Part shown: in pieces, positions 11,352-22,489 of the stretch
Layout: every line of letters begins with the position of its first letter
Position numbering within the stretch: position 1 is the stretch's first letter
DNA from: Hexactinellida sp. DTS-2022
Lineage: Eukaryota; Porifera; Hexactinellida
Length of the DNA stretch: 64,000 nt
Reading direction: 5' to 3'
NCBI GenBank assembly: GCA_028753945.1
Contig: JAPNXP010000014.1
Span: 3,472,001-3,536,000, forward strand
Notes under the pieces: model-generated
What the model saw: the letters and a program-made list of their open reading frames with translations, nothing else
Told to the model about the DNA's origin: nothing
The model's database searches: none
Program-made: the position numbers and the translations under genes

Positions 11352-13846
11352 TTATCTTCTCCTCATGAGGATACATGTGAATTCATAATTTTTAACCATG
11401 TTGGAGACAAAACAGTTTGAGGCTACAAAAAAACAATTTACGTATGATCTCCAACCATCAGTATTACAAATTGAGCATCTGTTGCGCCAGGGTTCACTAG
11501 AGTAATTCTCAAGGATTCTAATAAACAGACCAATAAATAAATCTTGGCAGACACGACAATGCGTTAATTTTTTGTTCTTCAAGTATTGATCCACGCAATA
11601 ACCTGCATTAAATGTCAAAGATTGGAGAGTTTCGCAACCAATGATTACAGTAGAAATATCTTGTAGCTTTGAGAGAAATGGTGCTAATTCTATGATAGGA
11701 GAATCACAGACGTCTTCTTTCGGTTAGAAAGACTTGATAAACGAACTCAAGATTATTTTCTTTTGAAGAGGGTTCCTGGGAAAACAGTTTCAATATACTA
11801 GATATCTTGAGCCATCGATCAGTTTCTAGTATTTGGCCATATGAGACGTGATAGTTTGATCCAGACATCATTCTATACAACCCGAAGTGGTGTTCTAGTG
11901 GATCTGTCTGGAGGAAATAGGCGAGTACATATAAAAATCCGCATTGAGAAGTTAAGTGATTGACTAAAAAGGGCAGCGCTTCACAAGTATGTTTGAAGCT
12001 TGTAAAAGTCTGGGGTGTTAATTTACCTTGTTTTCCTGGTAAGGATCTCCAAGTATATAGACAGTTAACAATGCGAGTAATCAAGCCAATTCTAGGATCA
12101 TCTAGTACTAGTTGTTTAGAAAATTCGTCATTTAAACGAACGTCTTTGTTCGGACAATAAAAATCTTCCACACCATAACAATAATATCAATGAATTCTGC
12201 AGTCTCGTGTTTAAACCTTTTGAGCCGGGGTTCATTAGAAATCTTTAGAGCCAATTTAACATTCTGCCGTTCTATTATGGAAGGCCAACATGCTTTTGCT
12301 GTAAGACGCGGTGCAAGTTTCGCGATACTGTTTTGTTCCAACATATAAATCGTTCGAATATCATCAAAAGAAGCTGTTTGTAGGTTAAGAGGGAATCGAG
12401 TGCAGTTAGGTGAAAAATCTTCAAACTTTGGATACAGAAAAGTTTGGTTTTCATTTTTTAGATTCAGCCAATTGTTACGAATCGTCTTAAGTATATGCAC
12501 AAAATCAAACATTAGTACAAGTGATCTGTTTGCGAATAATGGATGAGCGACGACAGGTTGTAAGGTTTTTTGATCAGAGGGAAATAACATAAAAATCTTA
12601 CATTTAGTGGATAGTTATCAGTGCACAACACCTGAACTGAAAGTCCACACCGTTCTATATCAGCAATCACCTGTATAATGACAGGATAAATAACTTGTGC
12701 ACTAATTGTAGAATGAGGAATTAATCGAACAACAGTAGACCACTTTTTGTGCATACTTGAAACCATTATTGCGAAAACTGTCTTAATAGGGTCGTCAGAA
12801 TCAACACAAGAACCAATTATTCGCCCACCCTTATAAGAAACATCGGATGTAACGTGAATTTCGTCCATTTGAACAATTACGTTTCTTTCTTGAGAAGAAA
12901 AATTTGTAGTTGCTTGATTAAGATAACTCATATAGTCACTTTCTAACCCAATAGAGGAATCAAGTTTCTCAAGTGTATGTGCATGAGGGAGAGATAGGCA
13001 CTCTAGAGATTGTAGATATTTGTAGCAGCTAGGAGAGATAAGATGGGATTTCAGTGCCAAAACTTGGCTAAGGACGCTGTATCTTCTGCGGTTCTTGGGA
13101 ATGGTAGAGTTCTCGAGTTGACAAATGATAAACTGAAGGCGAGCTAGTCTAGAAGAATCGTCGAGAGTAGTTAAGTCTCCGTCTATAGATTTTGAAATAC
13201 TGACTTCAAGTTTAACAATTGCTCTGTTAATATTTCTACAAGCATTCGTGATGTGTAGCTGGATAGAATTAGAGGTAGAATTAATAATTGATTTGCTTTC
13301 GATCTCAGCAATTAGAAGCTCAATTTGTCTAACATCATTTATCACAGGTAATGATAGGATATAGGCTCTTCTCCCCGGAATGCTGTTACAGTTACAATAT
13401 AATAGATAGTCAGGGAAGACTGAACTGAAATGTGGTGATTTATATTACAAAGTGATATTAGATGAAATTCACCATCGCTGGGCTGCCAAGACACCCAATT
13501 AGAAGGAATGTTTGGGACAATAACTTCTCTTTCAACTATTCTAAAGTAGTAACACGATAAACCTCTTCTTCTTTTTGTGAAATACAACTTAGCTGTATGG
13601 CTCGAGTGAAATGATATACTCCTTTTCCTCAAAAGATAGCCGATGTATAGGAGCTGATGGTTTTGAATAATATGAAGAACAACCAAGTAAGATAGATGGA
13701 ATTGCTCCTGTTCGTAACTTAGGTTGGGCTCTTGGGATTTCAGAAAAGGACCCATCAGGATTTGGCACTTTAGAAACATGCTCGATGTCGTCTTCACGAA
13801 AATGTTTAGCACAAACAAAGATAAATTTAAAATCTGTCAACTTAAC
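11352..13846 (-). pseudogene. P-element-type (THAP9-like) transposase, decayed copy 1
   Basis: Read right to left, the pieces are colinear with a P-type transposase. 13840-13589 gives the second half of a THAP zinc finger (FVCAKHF, the C-x2-H pair) and an AVPxxF-like PSI motif. 13345-12512 gives the RNase H-like catalytic core start (QMDEIHVTSDVSYKGG, containing a catalytic Asp). 12590-12132 gives the insertion domain motif DFVHILKTIRNNW. 12171-11704 gives QTDPLEHHFGLYRMMSG, characteristic of the family's C-terminal region. 11618-11352 gives a C-terminal CxxC piece. The frames change between pieces and overlap, so there are frameshifts beyond any introns. The first THAP half (C-x2-4-C) is missing. 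A splice acceptor TTGACAG precedes the THAP piece in the same phase as the intact exon pair at 36235-36923. Not functional as it stands. Confidence 0.85.
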
Positions 13847-13850
13847 GGTG

Positions 13851-14279
13851 CAATTCTAGAATCTTACACCACCCCATTTTTTCTAAGTAACCATAATACC
13901 TGTTATTCTCGTGTATAGCACTCGTTAAAAGAAGCAAAATGAGACAAAAAGAATCTAAATCGGTTCACTTTTGACTGAATTACAGTTAATTTTCGTTTAT
14001 AAGCCAAAGTCAATGGAGAAATGTTGTTACATTAAAAGAAGCCAATTATGCATCAAAACACTGTTATGCGATACGCATACTGCAATCTTGTTACCTTTTT
14101 GAAGTAATACAATTCTAACTCAGTTACGTAATAAGCGAAATTCTCACAGAGCAACAGTGATTCACTGTAATTGTATGTTGCGATAGTTCATACCAATATT
14201 ATTGAAAAAGAACTGCCTTGGAATGTATTAACACGAGTACATGCAGATAGTATTACAGATAGTTAACAAACAATTTTGA
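13851..14279. repeat. Left arm of a 429-bp inverted repeat
   Basis: Almost identical, in inverse orientation, to 20117-20545, with only a few mismatches seen and equal arm length. It lies immediately upstream (minus strand) of the THAP piece of the P-type transposase, so it probably represents that element's 5' leader. The second arm would be the same leader from another, otherwise missing copy, or one end of a larger composite. Confidence 0.85.
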
Positions 14280-15235
14280 TCCACTAGGGGTGCAGTATAA
14301 TTATGGTCCATAATATTAGTAAATATATCTCATGTTCTTGCGATAATATTATGTTTATAATTTAAGTATAATTTATAAAATTCAATTACTATTCACTACT
14401 TTAAACATTTCAATTTACCTAGTAACATGAATGGAATTTCAATTTGTGTTAATTTTATCAAATATAATCTCCTAGTGACTTAGTCATTGATTTGTTGTGA
14501 TCACACTGACAATATCTTGAAATTTTAAATTTCACATCCAACTGTACACTTTAATTTTTCAGCGAAATCACATTACACATTACTTAACGGTGTCCTGGGA
14601 ATCAATATTTTCATTACTATGGGCAACTTCTATTGAGTATATATTTAGCTTTCCTACTCCTGTGGTCTGACATTGAAATTAGAATTATAAATATTGTAAT
14701 TTCATTATGAAAGTAAATTCTTTGTCTGAAGATTGAATATTTTAAATATAGAATATTAGCGTCTATCCTATATAACACTATTCATATTTATTGGAAAATA
14801 TATTATACTTGTTCTAGAATGTTCAAATTCACAACATTGCTTCAACTATGTCTACTGTAATTATTCTACGTTCTCAATAATTTATTTTTTGCTTTTCAGT
14901 CCCAATATTTATTTATCAAGCCTCCGGCGACAGAAAAAGTGTATATTTTGCTCAATCTGACAATGTTTCCTTATTATCTCTGTAAATAATGCAGATTTAT
15001 GAATTAAAAAACCTGCGATCTTTAAGATAAGTATCATTTATTGTGTATAAATTTTTTTGAGTCTTAATCTATTGTATCTTTCTCAATAGAGTCGGGCATT
15101 TAGTCAGGCTTCAGACAATCCAAATATTCACAGAAAAATGGTACTGACCGGTTGCAATCATTTAGAATATTGTTTTATAGCATATTAAACTTTTCCATCG
15201 GACTTAAAATGGATTATTGATATTTCTAGGAAGTT
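14280..15235. other. No gene seen
   Basis: AT-rich non-coding sequence between the inverted-repeat arm and a family G repeat. No element ends or coding signal recognised. Confidence 0.4.
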
Positions 15236-15239
15236 AGAG

Positions 15240-15515
15240 CTAAGCTCTAGCAAATTAATTAATTTCAATGTTTATGCTCACATCACTGGAATGACACCAC
15301 CTTATATGGGCATATGAATTTATAAGATTGTGACCTTTTGGATAATGGTCTCATTTTTTCTTCCAATGTGTTTGCAATGGGATATTGATGTGAATAGATA
15401 GTTAGAGCTTAGCTCTAGAGTTTCAACTTCAGGAGAGAGGAAATTTGCTGCGTCATCAAAAATGGGCACATTACATGCCCATATATGGAACATTTTGAAA
15501 ACGGTGCGTGTTAGG
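15240..15515. repeat. Family G repeat, copy 1
   Basis: Matches 26168-26395 in inverse orientation. Shared pieces are GCACCGTTTTC, AAATTTG..TCTC, TAGAGC(T/A)(A/T)AGCTCTA, CACAT(C/T)(A/G)ATAT and GCCCATAT(A/T)(A/T)GG(A/T)GGTGTCAT. A TAGAGCTTAGCTCTA palindrome occurs inside, and related GAGCT(C/T)AGCTC motifs recur at 58280 and 58420. Non-coding. Confidence 0.5.
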
Positions 15516-16094
15516 AGCACGAAATGTATTACTGACATGTTAGGAAGTCGGTTATTACGATAATTTTGAGACGTAGCTTTTGATTCTAGCACCTCTGGTG
15601 TCTGAGAAAAAAAATTGACAAGAAAACGTACCCTCGAATGGGATTATATGCCATAAAGATTCAAATTTTCACTTTTTAACTATTTTTTTTTATTAATTAT
15701 GGTTTATCTTCGTTATTGATTGCTTGGATAAATTAAAATTACCACCAATCCAACCAATGTAGCGGAATTCAATCAAGAGAATCGTTCAAAGTGGTGAAAC
15801 CAGTGATTCGCTGTACCAAATAGCTTATAACTCTGAAAATACGGTTGGAAGAGACTCAAAACCATGTACAAATGTTTGTTATGGTCCTTTTGCAGTAATT
15901 GTCCAAGAAATAAAAAATTGGGTTCAGTGTATATTTATGTAGATTTCCCATTATTTTCCTTGCAAGGACACCCTTAACTAATTTAAAATTCTTTTTAAAT
16001 AATAACACATTCAACAAATGGTAACTCCTCACTATCTAAATTAGTATCCTGATTGATTTACGTAGCAGATAGGGTTATTGGATTCTCGCAGAGC

Positions 16095-16640
16095 ATTAAG
16101 CGCTCATTATTTTTTGGAGCGCGCTCCTAACCATAAAAAAGAGCGGCGCTCCTGTTTTCGCCCTCCGATAAAAAAAGGAGCGCGCTCACTTTTCGCTCCT
16201 TCATTTCTTTTGCACCAAAATATGCTAAAAAAACAAAGATGTTTATCAAGTTAATTAATTCTGATTCGCGCTTAATTAAAAACTGCGCAAACCCCATGGT
16301 AACTTAGTTATTTTATTACATTATCAATAAAATAATTACGTACCAAATTACACGTGCCCTAGTTTATATAAGGCAATTGTATGTTCTGCATGCTCAAATT
16401 ATCCAATCTTCGTGATAACTCTATTATTCAGGTAATTTTATATTGGAATAGTGATATTTAAAAAAGTAGTGAGCTCCAGTGAGCACGTCCCGAAAAAATC
16501 TAGCGGCGCTCCAGCTTTCGCTCCTCAAATTTCAAAGGCGCGCGCTCCACCTTCCGCTCCTGAAAATGGAGCGCGCATCTGGTGCGCCGCTTTTCTAATG
16601 CTTTGGATTCTTGGGCGCTACCCCCCCCCATTACAATATA
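16095..16640. repeat. Clustered self-complementary GGAGCGCGCTCC motifs
   Basis: Two blocks (16095-16200 and 16470-16640) contain many imperfect copies of GGAGCGCGCTC / GAGCGGCGCTCC alternating with TTTCGCTCCT, in an AT-rich surrounding. Each unit is palindromic. Between the blocks is ordinary AT-rich sequence, so the whole may be one element with GC-rich ends. Ends and target duplication were not identified. Confidence 0.55.
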
Positions 16641-16779
16641 TATTTTATCTGATTCTTTACTTGGAAATCAATATAAACGGTAATACTTATTATTCGATGG
16701 TTCTTATTTGTTCATAATTCCAAAAGATTTCAAGTTTCACTTGAAATCTATTTTTCCTCACCAGGAGGTGACGCTACCC

Positions 16780-18240
16780 TGGACCCTCCCCTGTATACTA
16801 GATAATTTATTCCAATAATAGCTTGACAATGAACAATTATCTAACTGAATTAATTTGAATTAGGGTATTTCCCCATCCGCACAGTAATAAAATTTCTGGA
16901 TTGACCATAATTTTTCGGTAATTATTATTAAAATACTATCAAATATTATAAATTGAGTTTTTATACTATGTACTATGCAAATAACAATAAGTATTGATAT
17001 TTAGTTCCTCAAACAATTATTAATTTATATTATATTTATCTAACTTCATGTACGAACTACAAATAGAACATTTCTGCTAGCTCTCACTAGTTTATTTGGG
17101 AATTCCGAATTTTTTTCTGCTGTTGATCCTTGATTAATTAACTTTAGGCTGTTATTGATTGAGAATAATTGATTATCAAATAACTAATTGGATGGATTAA
17201 TTTACTGTCAGCCAATTAAATTACAGTCTGAGTCAGGCATTCTATCCTGCACAATAACAACAGAAGAGACACTATAATCAATTTAAACGAATTGAAATCA
17301 AGCTGCTAATCCATACTAGGACAACTCTAGAATTTTCTTAAGTAGATATTTAAATTTGGGTATATCTAACTTAGTTCTATATTTAATATTCCAATTACCA
17401 ACTATTAAATTTCGATTCTGTAGCACTTATCCAGTTGCTCAATCAGTTCTTGACAATTAAAACAAAGCAGTAAAGTTAGAACTGGAAGAGTACTTAGAAC
17501 AATCCGAAAGAAAATAATTATGTTAAATATATGAGACAACATTAGTTTTTTGGCCTAGATTGTTTACGTTGTTTTGCTCTGTAAATACAAGTATTTACAG
17601 ATATATTATTGGAGAGCTTTCATATTTTAAAGAATCAAGATTGCCCTAACCAATGCGAATAGGATATTTTAAAAACATCTTAACCCAAATCACATCAATT
17701 TTGACAGAAAATAATTTTAAAGTTTCCAATTAAACACTTAGATATGGTTATTAGAGTAAACTTCTATTGTACAATTATGTATGCAATGATCCATACAACT
17801 CGTAAATATAAATCCCTACCATATTAACTTATGTGTGAAAACAATCTATAGCCATGTAATTAGACTTTTTGAATGAATTATAATGCAGCATGCAATTGAA
17901 ATTATATAGTTAAAGGAACATTGTGAAAGTTAGCTCATCCATTAACTAAAATTAGTAGTTTATACTTCAAGCCCTCAAGATTTTCCAGTTGGAACATGTT
18001 TACCATACCACATACTTATTCAACATACAATTGAACGTATTTTATTAATTTCTGATCCACTTATCGAATCTCAGTTTCCTCTTAACGTAACAATAGCAGA
18101 TGGTCTAGATGGATCCACAAATAGCATTTTCATTCATGCACAATATTTAAAGCCAATTTATGTTATCATATTTGCTATAAATTAAAAAAATGTATTACCC
18201 AAATTATACTTTTGTACTCGACTCGACAACTTGAATCTCT
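16780..18240. other. No gene seen
   Basis: About 1.5 kb of AT-rich sequence with frequent stops in all frames. Nothing recognised. Confidence 0.4.
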
Positions 18241-18250
18241 TCTCTTTATT

Positions 18251-19123
18251 ATGGCGACGCCTATATTTACCCCAATTATGTTACCCTCTACTTTTCCATA
18301 CATTGAGGAAATGAACTTGAAGGAACTATTCTTACAAATCACTATCAATTAAGATACTTGTACCGATTGGTTGAGAGTTCACGGACTCTTAGCGAGAGGT
18401 ATGATTTGTAAGTGCGGCACAGATATGCGCGAGGGAATTTTCACAAAAGTCATTGATGGGGTGGGGAGGAGATGTCCTAAGAAAAACTGCAAAATCGACG
18501 AGTAGGATCATTTTTTGACTTGTCATTAACAGAACTTGTAGAGTTTTTATATTTTTGGGCTGAAGGCCTACAAGACACCAAATTTTTACACAAGAATTTG
18601 GGATGGGCAACAGCTACCATCACCGATTGGAAAACTTCTTACGTGATCTCTGTGTTGAAAGATACCTCGCTAACCCAGAACCAATTGGTGGTCCTGGACA
18701 TATAGTAGAGATTAATTAAAGCAAATTCGGAAGGAGGAAATACCATCGCGGTAGACAACTATCTGGAAAATGGGTCTTTGGAGGAATTGACAGAGATTCC
18801 AAAGAGGATTTTATGATTTCAGCGGATGATCGATCAGCTGCTACCTTGATTCCCATAATTGAGCGGTATATAAAACCAGGAACAACAATCTTAAGTGATG
18901 AATGGGCATCATATAATCTAATTCCTCCAGCTAACTTTACTCATTTGACGGTGAACCATAGCATCCATTTCGTAGTCCCGGGGACAGATATACAGTACAT
19001 ACTCAAACGATTGAGAGTACCTGGGGACAGGCTAAGAAGAAAATGAGGAATTCTATGACAACCAATCCTGAATTACTGGATACCTACTTAGCCGTATACT
19101 GTTGGAAGAAGAGGCATAATTAA
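18251..19123 (+). pseudogene. Merlin / ISXO2-like (IS1016-type) DDE transposase, dead copy
   Basis: Successive frames give the layout of an ISXO2-like transposase. An N-terminal zinc-binding region has DWLRVHGLLARG, CKCG and CPKKNC. Then comes the catalytic stretch around GPGHIVEI...SKFGRRKY, the conserved block WVFGGIDRDS and DDRSAATLIPIIERYI. The second acidic site is SDEWASY, followed by VNHSIHFVVPGT and ESTWGQAKKKM with the final Glu. At the first catalytic position the codon reads Asn instead of Asp and is followed directly by a stop (about 18709-18714). Further frameshifts occur near 18470 and 19015. The stop at 19121 follows KKRHN. Length and order fit the family, but the protein cannot be made as read. 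No flanking inverted repeats were recognised. Confidence 0.85.
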
Positions 19124-19485
19124 AACATTTTCAATAATTTAGTAATAGAAATTAGAAATCAATACCCTGTAGTCTAAAGCAAGTATTCTGTATGATATTA
19201 TGATAATGATTTAACTTTATTCCATTAGTATATTTGCATTGCTCCAAAGTTATGTGTAGTTCATATATTCTCTATGCTTATCTAAATGAATTGTTACTGT
19301 ACTCTCTCATCCAGGGTTTACCTAGGTGCCTGTCAGCACCTAAAGGGCCCAGCATCGTTTGAGAGGTTGGTTACAATGTGACTCTTAATTAGGTTCCGAA
19401 TCTGGGTGTTTGGCAAGATTTGTTGGCCAATAATTTCTGGATAAATCCCTGCTCTCATCAAAATTAATATTAACACCTAGATATA

Positions 19486-19575
19486 CAGTGCAACCCCGAT
19501 TATCAAGGGGCCAGACAAAATGTTCGGATAATCGGGATTTCGGATAATGAAAGTTCGGATACCGGGGTTTCACTG
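19486..19575. mobile_element. 90-bp pogo/Tigger-like non-autonomous element
   Basis: TA-flanked (19484-19485 and 19576-19577). The ends are CAGTGCAACCCCGATTATC and, inverted, CAGTGAAACCCCGGTATCC. The interior repeats TTCGGATAATCGGGATTTC. It belongs to the short TA-target elements with CAGTR-starting ends found elsewhere in this window. Confidence 0.8.
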
Positions 19576-19600
19576 TAGTTGAGTTCACTTCAGATTTGCT

Positions 19601-19940
19601 CATAGTAACCTAGTGCGGCGTACTGTACGCTACGGTACGAACTTTGTACGCAGATTATCCTTTCGTACCGTACTTAAAAGCACTATGTAGTATGTACGTA
19701 CTTAGTTAATGATAGTATAGATGCTTATCTTTTAGCACTTGATTGTTATTTTTTATCGAAGAATAAGTTAGGTAATTTATCAAGATTTAGTGTCGATTCT
19801 TAGTAGAAACTATAATAGAACTATAATAGATAAGATACTTGTTTATGAATTATTATTTGAAATATAGAAATACTTGTATATATTGTTTGATTGTTCACAA
19901 AGTATTATTTCGTACCGTACGAACGTACGCGGTTACTATG
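19601..19940. mobile_element. hAT-like element with GTACG-rich ends
   Basis: The ends CATAGTAACC are inverted at both sides, followed by GTACG-rich subterminal sequence (GTACGAAC near 19634-19641; GTACCGTACGAACGTACGC on the right). The flanks GATTTGCT (19593-19600) and CATTTGCT (19941-19948) match at 7 of 8 positions. Non-coding. Confidence 0.65.
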
Positions 19941-20116
19941 CATTTGCTAAATCTTAAAGATACTAGCATGTAACAAAGAACAACATTATTTAGAGAGGTA
20001 AATTAAGTTAATGCATATTAAATTCTTGTTCATCATCTCCATCCAACCTAAATTTTAACATCCGTAGGATTTATTCTACTAGTCTCTAGTGAACATACAA
20101 TTACTAAATATTATCC

Positions 20117-20545
20117 TCAAAATTGTTTGTTAACTATCTGTAATACTATCTGCATGTACTCGTGTTAATACATTCCAAAGCAGTTCTTTTTCAATAATAT
20201 TGGTATGAACTATCGCAACATACAATTACAGTGAATCACTGTTGCTCTGTGAGAATTTCGCTTATTACGTAACTGAGTTAGAATTGTATTACTTCAAAAA
20301 GGTAACAAGATTGCAGTATGCGTATCGCATAACAGTGTTTTGATGCATAATTGGCTTCTTTTAATGTAACAACATTTCTCCATTGACTTTGGCTTATATA
20401 CGAAAATTAACTGTAATTCAGTCAAAAGTGGACCGATTTAGATTCTTTTTGTCTCATTTTGCTTCTTTTAACGAGTGCTATACACGAGAATAACAGGTAT
20501 TATGGTTACTTAGAAAAAATGGGGTGGTGTAAGATTCTAGAATTG
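20117..20545. repeat. Right arm of a 429-bp inverted repeat
   Basis: Inverse copy of 13851-14279, about 5.8 kb away. The match stops at AATTG (20545), just where the transposase-coding side begins in the other arm, so this copy carries only the leader part. Confidence 0.85.
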
Positions 20546-20839
20546 TACCATATAAGGAGGGTAATAGTTGCTGAAACAATTAGGTGCAGAGCACTTGTTA
20601 TGCATTAATTAATTATATCAGCTAAATAAAGTGATGAAGATAATATAATTAGCCAGTGAGAATTAGGAGTTAAAATAAAATTACTATTTAAAAATAGTGG
20701 GGTAAGGTTGGGAAAATGTAACAAAATTTCACGTTTAATCAATTTACTATATAACTAAATGAAAAATAAAAATATTATGGTTGTACAAAACCATTTTTAT
20801 TCCCCAACCACAAATATCGAAAAATATTTAATTAACATA

Positions 20840-21328
20840 GTCTACTCCGCTTAATTGGAACACGTTTGTCCCAGGCCTCTTGTCCCAATTAAGCGGAGAT
20901 ACCAACTAAACGGAAACTTTTGTAAAGTAGTGATTTACATGTGATTTACACAAATTTTGGTTTTAAACCTGTTACAACAATTCTTCCAATGCCTGCGGAC
21001 TCTTGATTCTTCTCAAACCATAGAATGAGTCGTAATATTCTCTGGACCGTTTAATTTATCCCTGAACCACAAGGTCATAATCTCTGGTAATTTCCGATAT
21101 TACGGAAATCAATAAGAAATAGACAATATTTAGATATTTTGTCCTGCATTCATCAGTATTGACAAAAATTATTAGAATTTGTTCTGATCAATATGATTTT
21201 CTATTGAGCGAGCACCAATTTTGAACCAAATTTGTTTAGTTTGTCCCGATTAACCGAAAATTTAATAATAGCTTTTAATTAAAGGATTCTATTCTTGGGG
21301 CGTTGTCCCAATTAAGCGGAGTACACTG
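20840..21328. mobile_element. Tigger-like non-autonomous element
   Basis: The right end inverted reads CAGTGTACTCCGCTTAATTG, followed by a TA flank (21329-21330). The left end TCTACTCCGCTTAATTGG has lost its first bases and follows a TA (20838-20839). CCAATTAAGCGGAG recurs internally at about 20884. No transposase recognised. Confidence 0.7.
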
Positions 21329-21358
21329 TATCTCCAAGTTACGAACTACACTTTCACC

Positions 21359-21542
21359 CAGCTTTCATCCAAGAAAAAATTTCCCGCGGCCTAGATTAAG
21401 ATTGAGCTCGCTCACACGCGTCTAAAATGCTCAATTTGTATTACGTCTATGGGAGAATCTCTCAATTTTCGCGCGCCTAGAAAAGTTTTTTTTTGAAATT
21501 ACGCGCCTGAAGGCGCGTCGCATACGCCTGGATAAAACCCTG
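21359..21542. mobile_element. hAT-like element (family H), copy 1
   Basis: The ends are CAGCTTTCATCC and, inverted, CAGGGTTTTATCC. The perfect 8-bp duplication CTTTCACC is at 21351-21358 and 21543-21550. The interior has repeated GCGCGCCTAG / ACGCGCCTGAAGGCGCG. Related to 55938-56285. Confidence 0.82.
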
Positions 21543-21624
21543 CTTTCACCCAAGTTTATAACCGCCTTCGTTTGTATCCGTGGTGACAAATTTTGATTCT
21601 ATTGTCAGGCCTGAGTAAAGTAGG

Positions 21625-22485
21625 CTATGAATTAGCTAATTAAATAGATAATTTCTGATCACCTAAACTGAATGAGAATATAGAAGTTCTGATTGCATAT
21701 TTGAATTCCACATGGTCGAATTACCAGGGTTGCCGTGGGTATGGGAATCTTGTGGGAATTCCCACAGGATTCCCATATGGGATGGGAATGGGAAATTTTT
21801 TTAGCCTGTGGGAATTCCCACATGTGGGAATCCTGTGGGAAACCTATGGGAATTCCCACATGTGGGAATCCTATGGGAATTCCCATAGGACTATCATTAG
21901 AATTTCCACACATTCATATAGATCATCATGTTACAATAAAGCATAGTGTACATTATGGTTGTAGACAAACCATAATGATTCATGAACACTATATATGCGA
22001 ATTCCCATACGTAGGAATCCTGTGTAAAATTGTAAATGCTATGGGATTTCCCACATGTTGGAATCCTGTGGGAATCCTATGGGAAATCCTGTGGGAATCC
22101 TATGGGAAATCCTGTGAGAATCCTATGGGAATTCCCACAGAAATCCTGTGGGAATGGGATGGGAATGGGAATGAAAATTTCCTTCCCACGGCAACCCTGC
22201 GAATTACTCTAGGTGTATTATTTCAAAACATTATGATTATTTTCTACTGAAATACTGCCACATTCCCATTTGTGCCACAAGTGTCACGTGGCTGATACAC
22301 TTATGCCACTTCATGGATATTTACTAAAATGACGTGAAATCACAATAATTTATTTATATATAACAATAGCAAGATATTTAGTCATTTCAGAGTAGTTCAA
22401 GCCGTTAGTAAGTTTCCAGACAACTATTGTGAAGGCATTAAAATTCCAAATTGTTCAAATACTTTTGGCTGCTTAGTGTATTTAT
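21625..22485. mobile_element. Family D Tc1-like element, 5'-truncated, split by a hAT element
   Basis: The right end GTTCAAATACTTTTGGCTG-CTTAGTG precedes TA at about 22486. The body matches 29909-30471 (GTGCCACAAGTG-CACGTGGC, TCAGAGTAGTT). The left terminus is missing. A 475-bp hAT-like element is inserted at 21725. Confidence 0.7.
21725..22199. mobile_element. hAT-like element built of GGGAATYCCTGTGGGAATTCCC repeats
   Basis: Perfect 15-bp inverted ends CAGGGTTGCCGTGGG and a perfect 8-bp duplication CGAATTAC (21717-21724 and 22200-22207). The two sides of the interior are tandem and palindromic copies of GGGAATCC/TGTGGGAATTCCCA, flanking a short unique centre (21900-22000). Apparent reading frames across it are periodic and derive from the repeat. 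Nested in a Tc1-like copy. Confidence 0.88.
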
Positions 22486-22489
22486 AAGA

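Noticed and set aside
21659-22250. Long periodic frames (MGIPIGF-, CGNSHMWES-type repeats)
   Set aside because: Translation of a palindromic nucleotide repeat inside a hAT-like element; readable in several frames on both strands.
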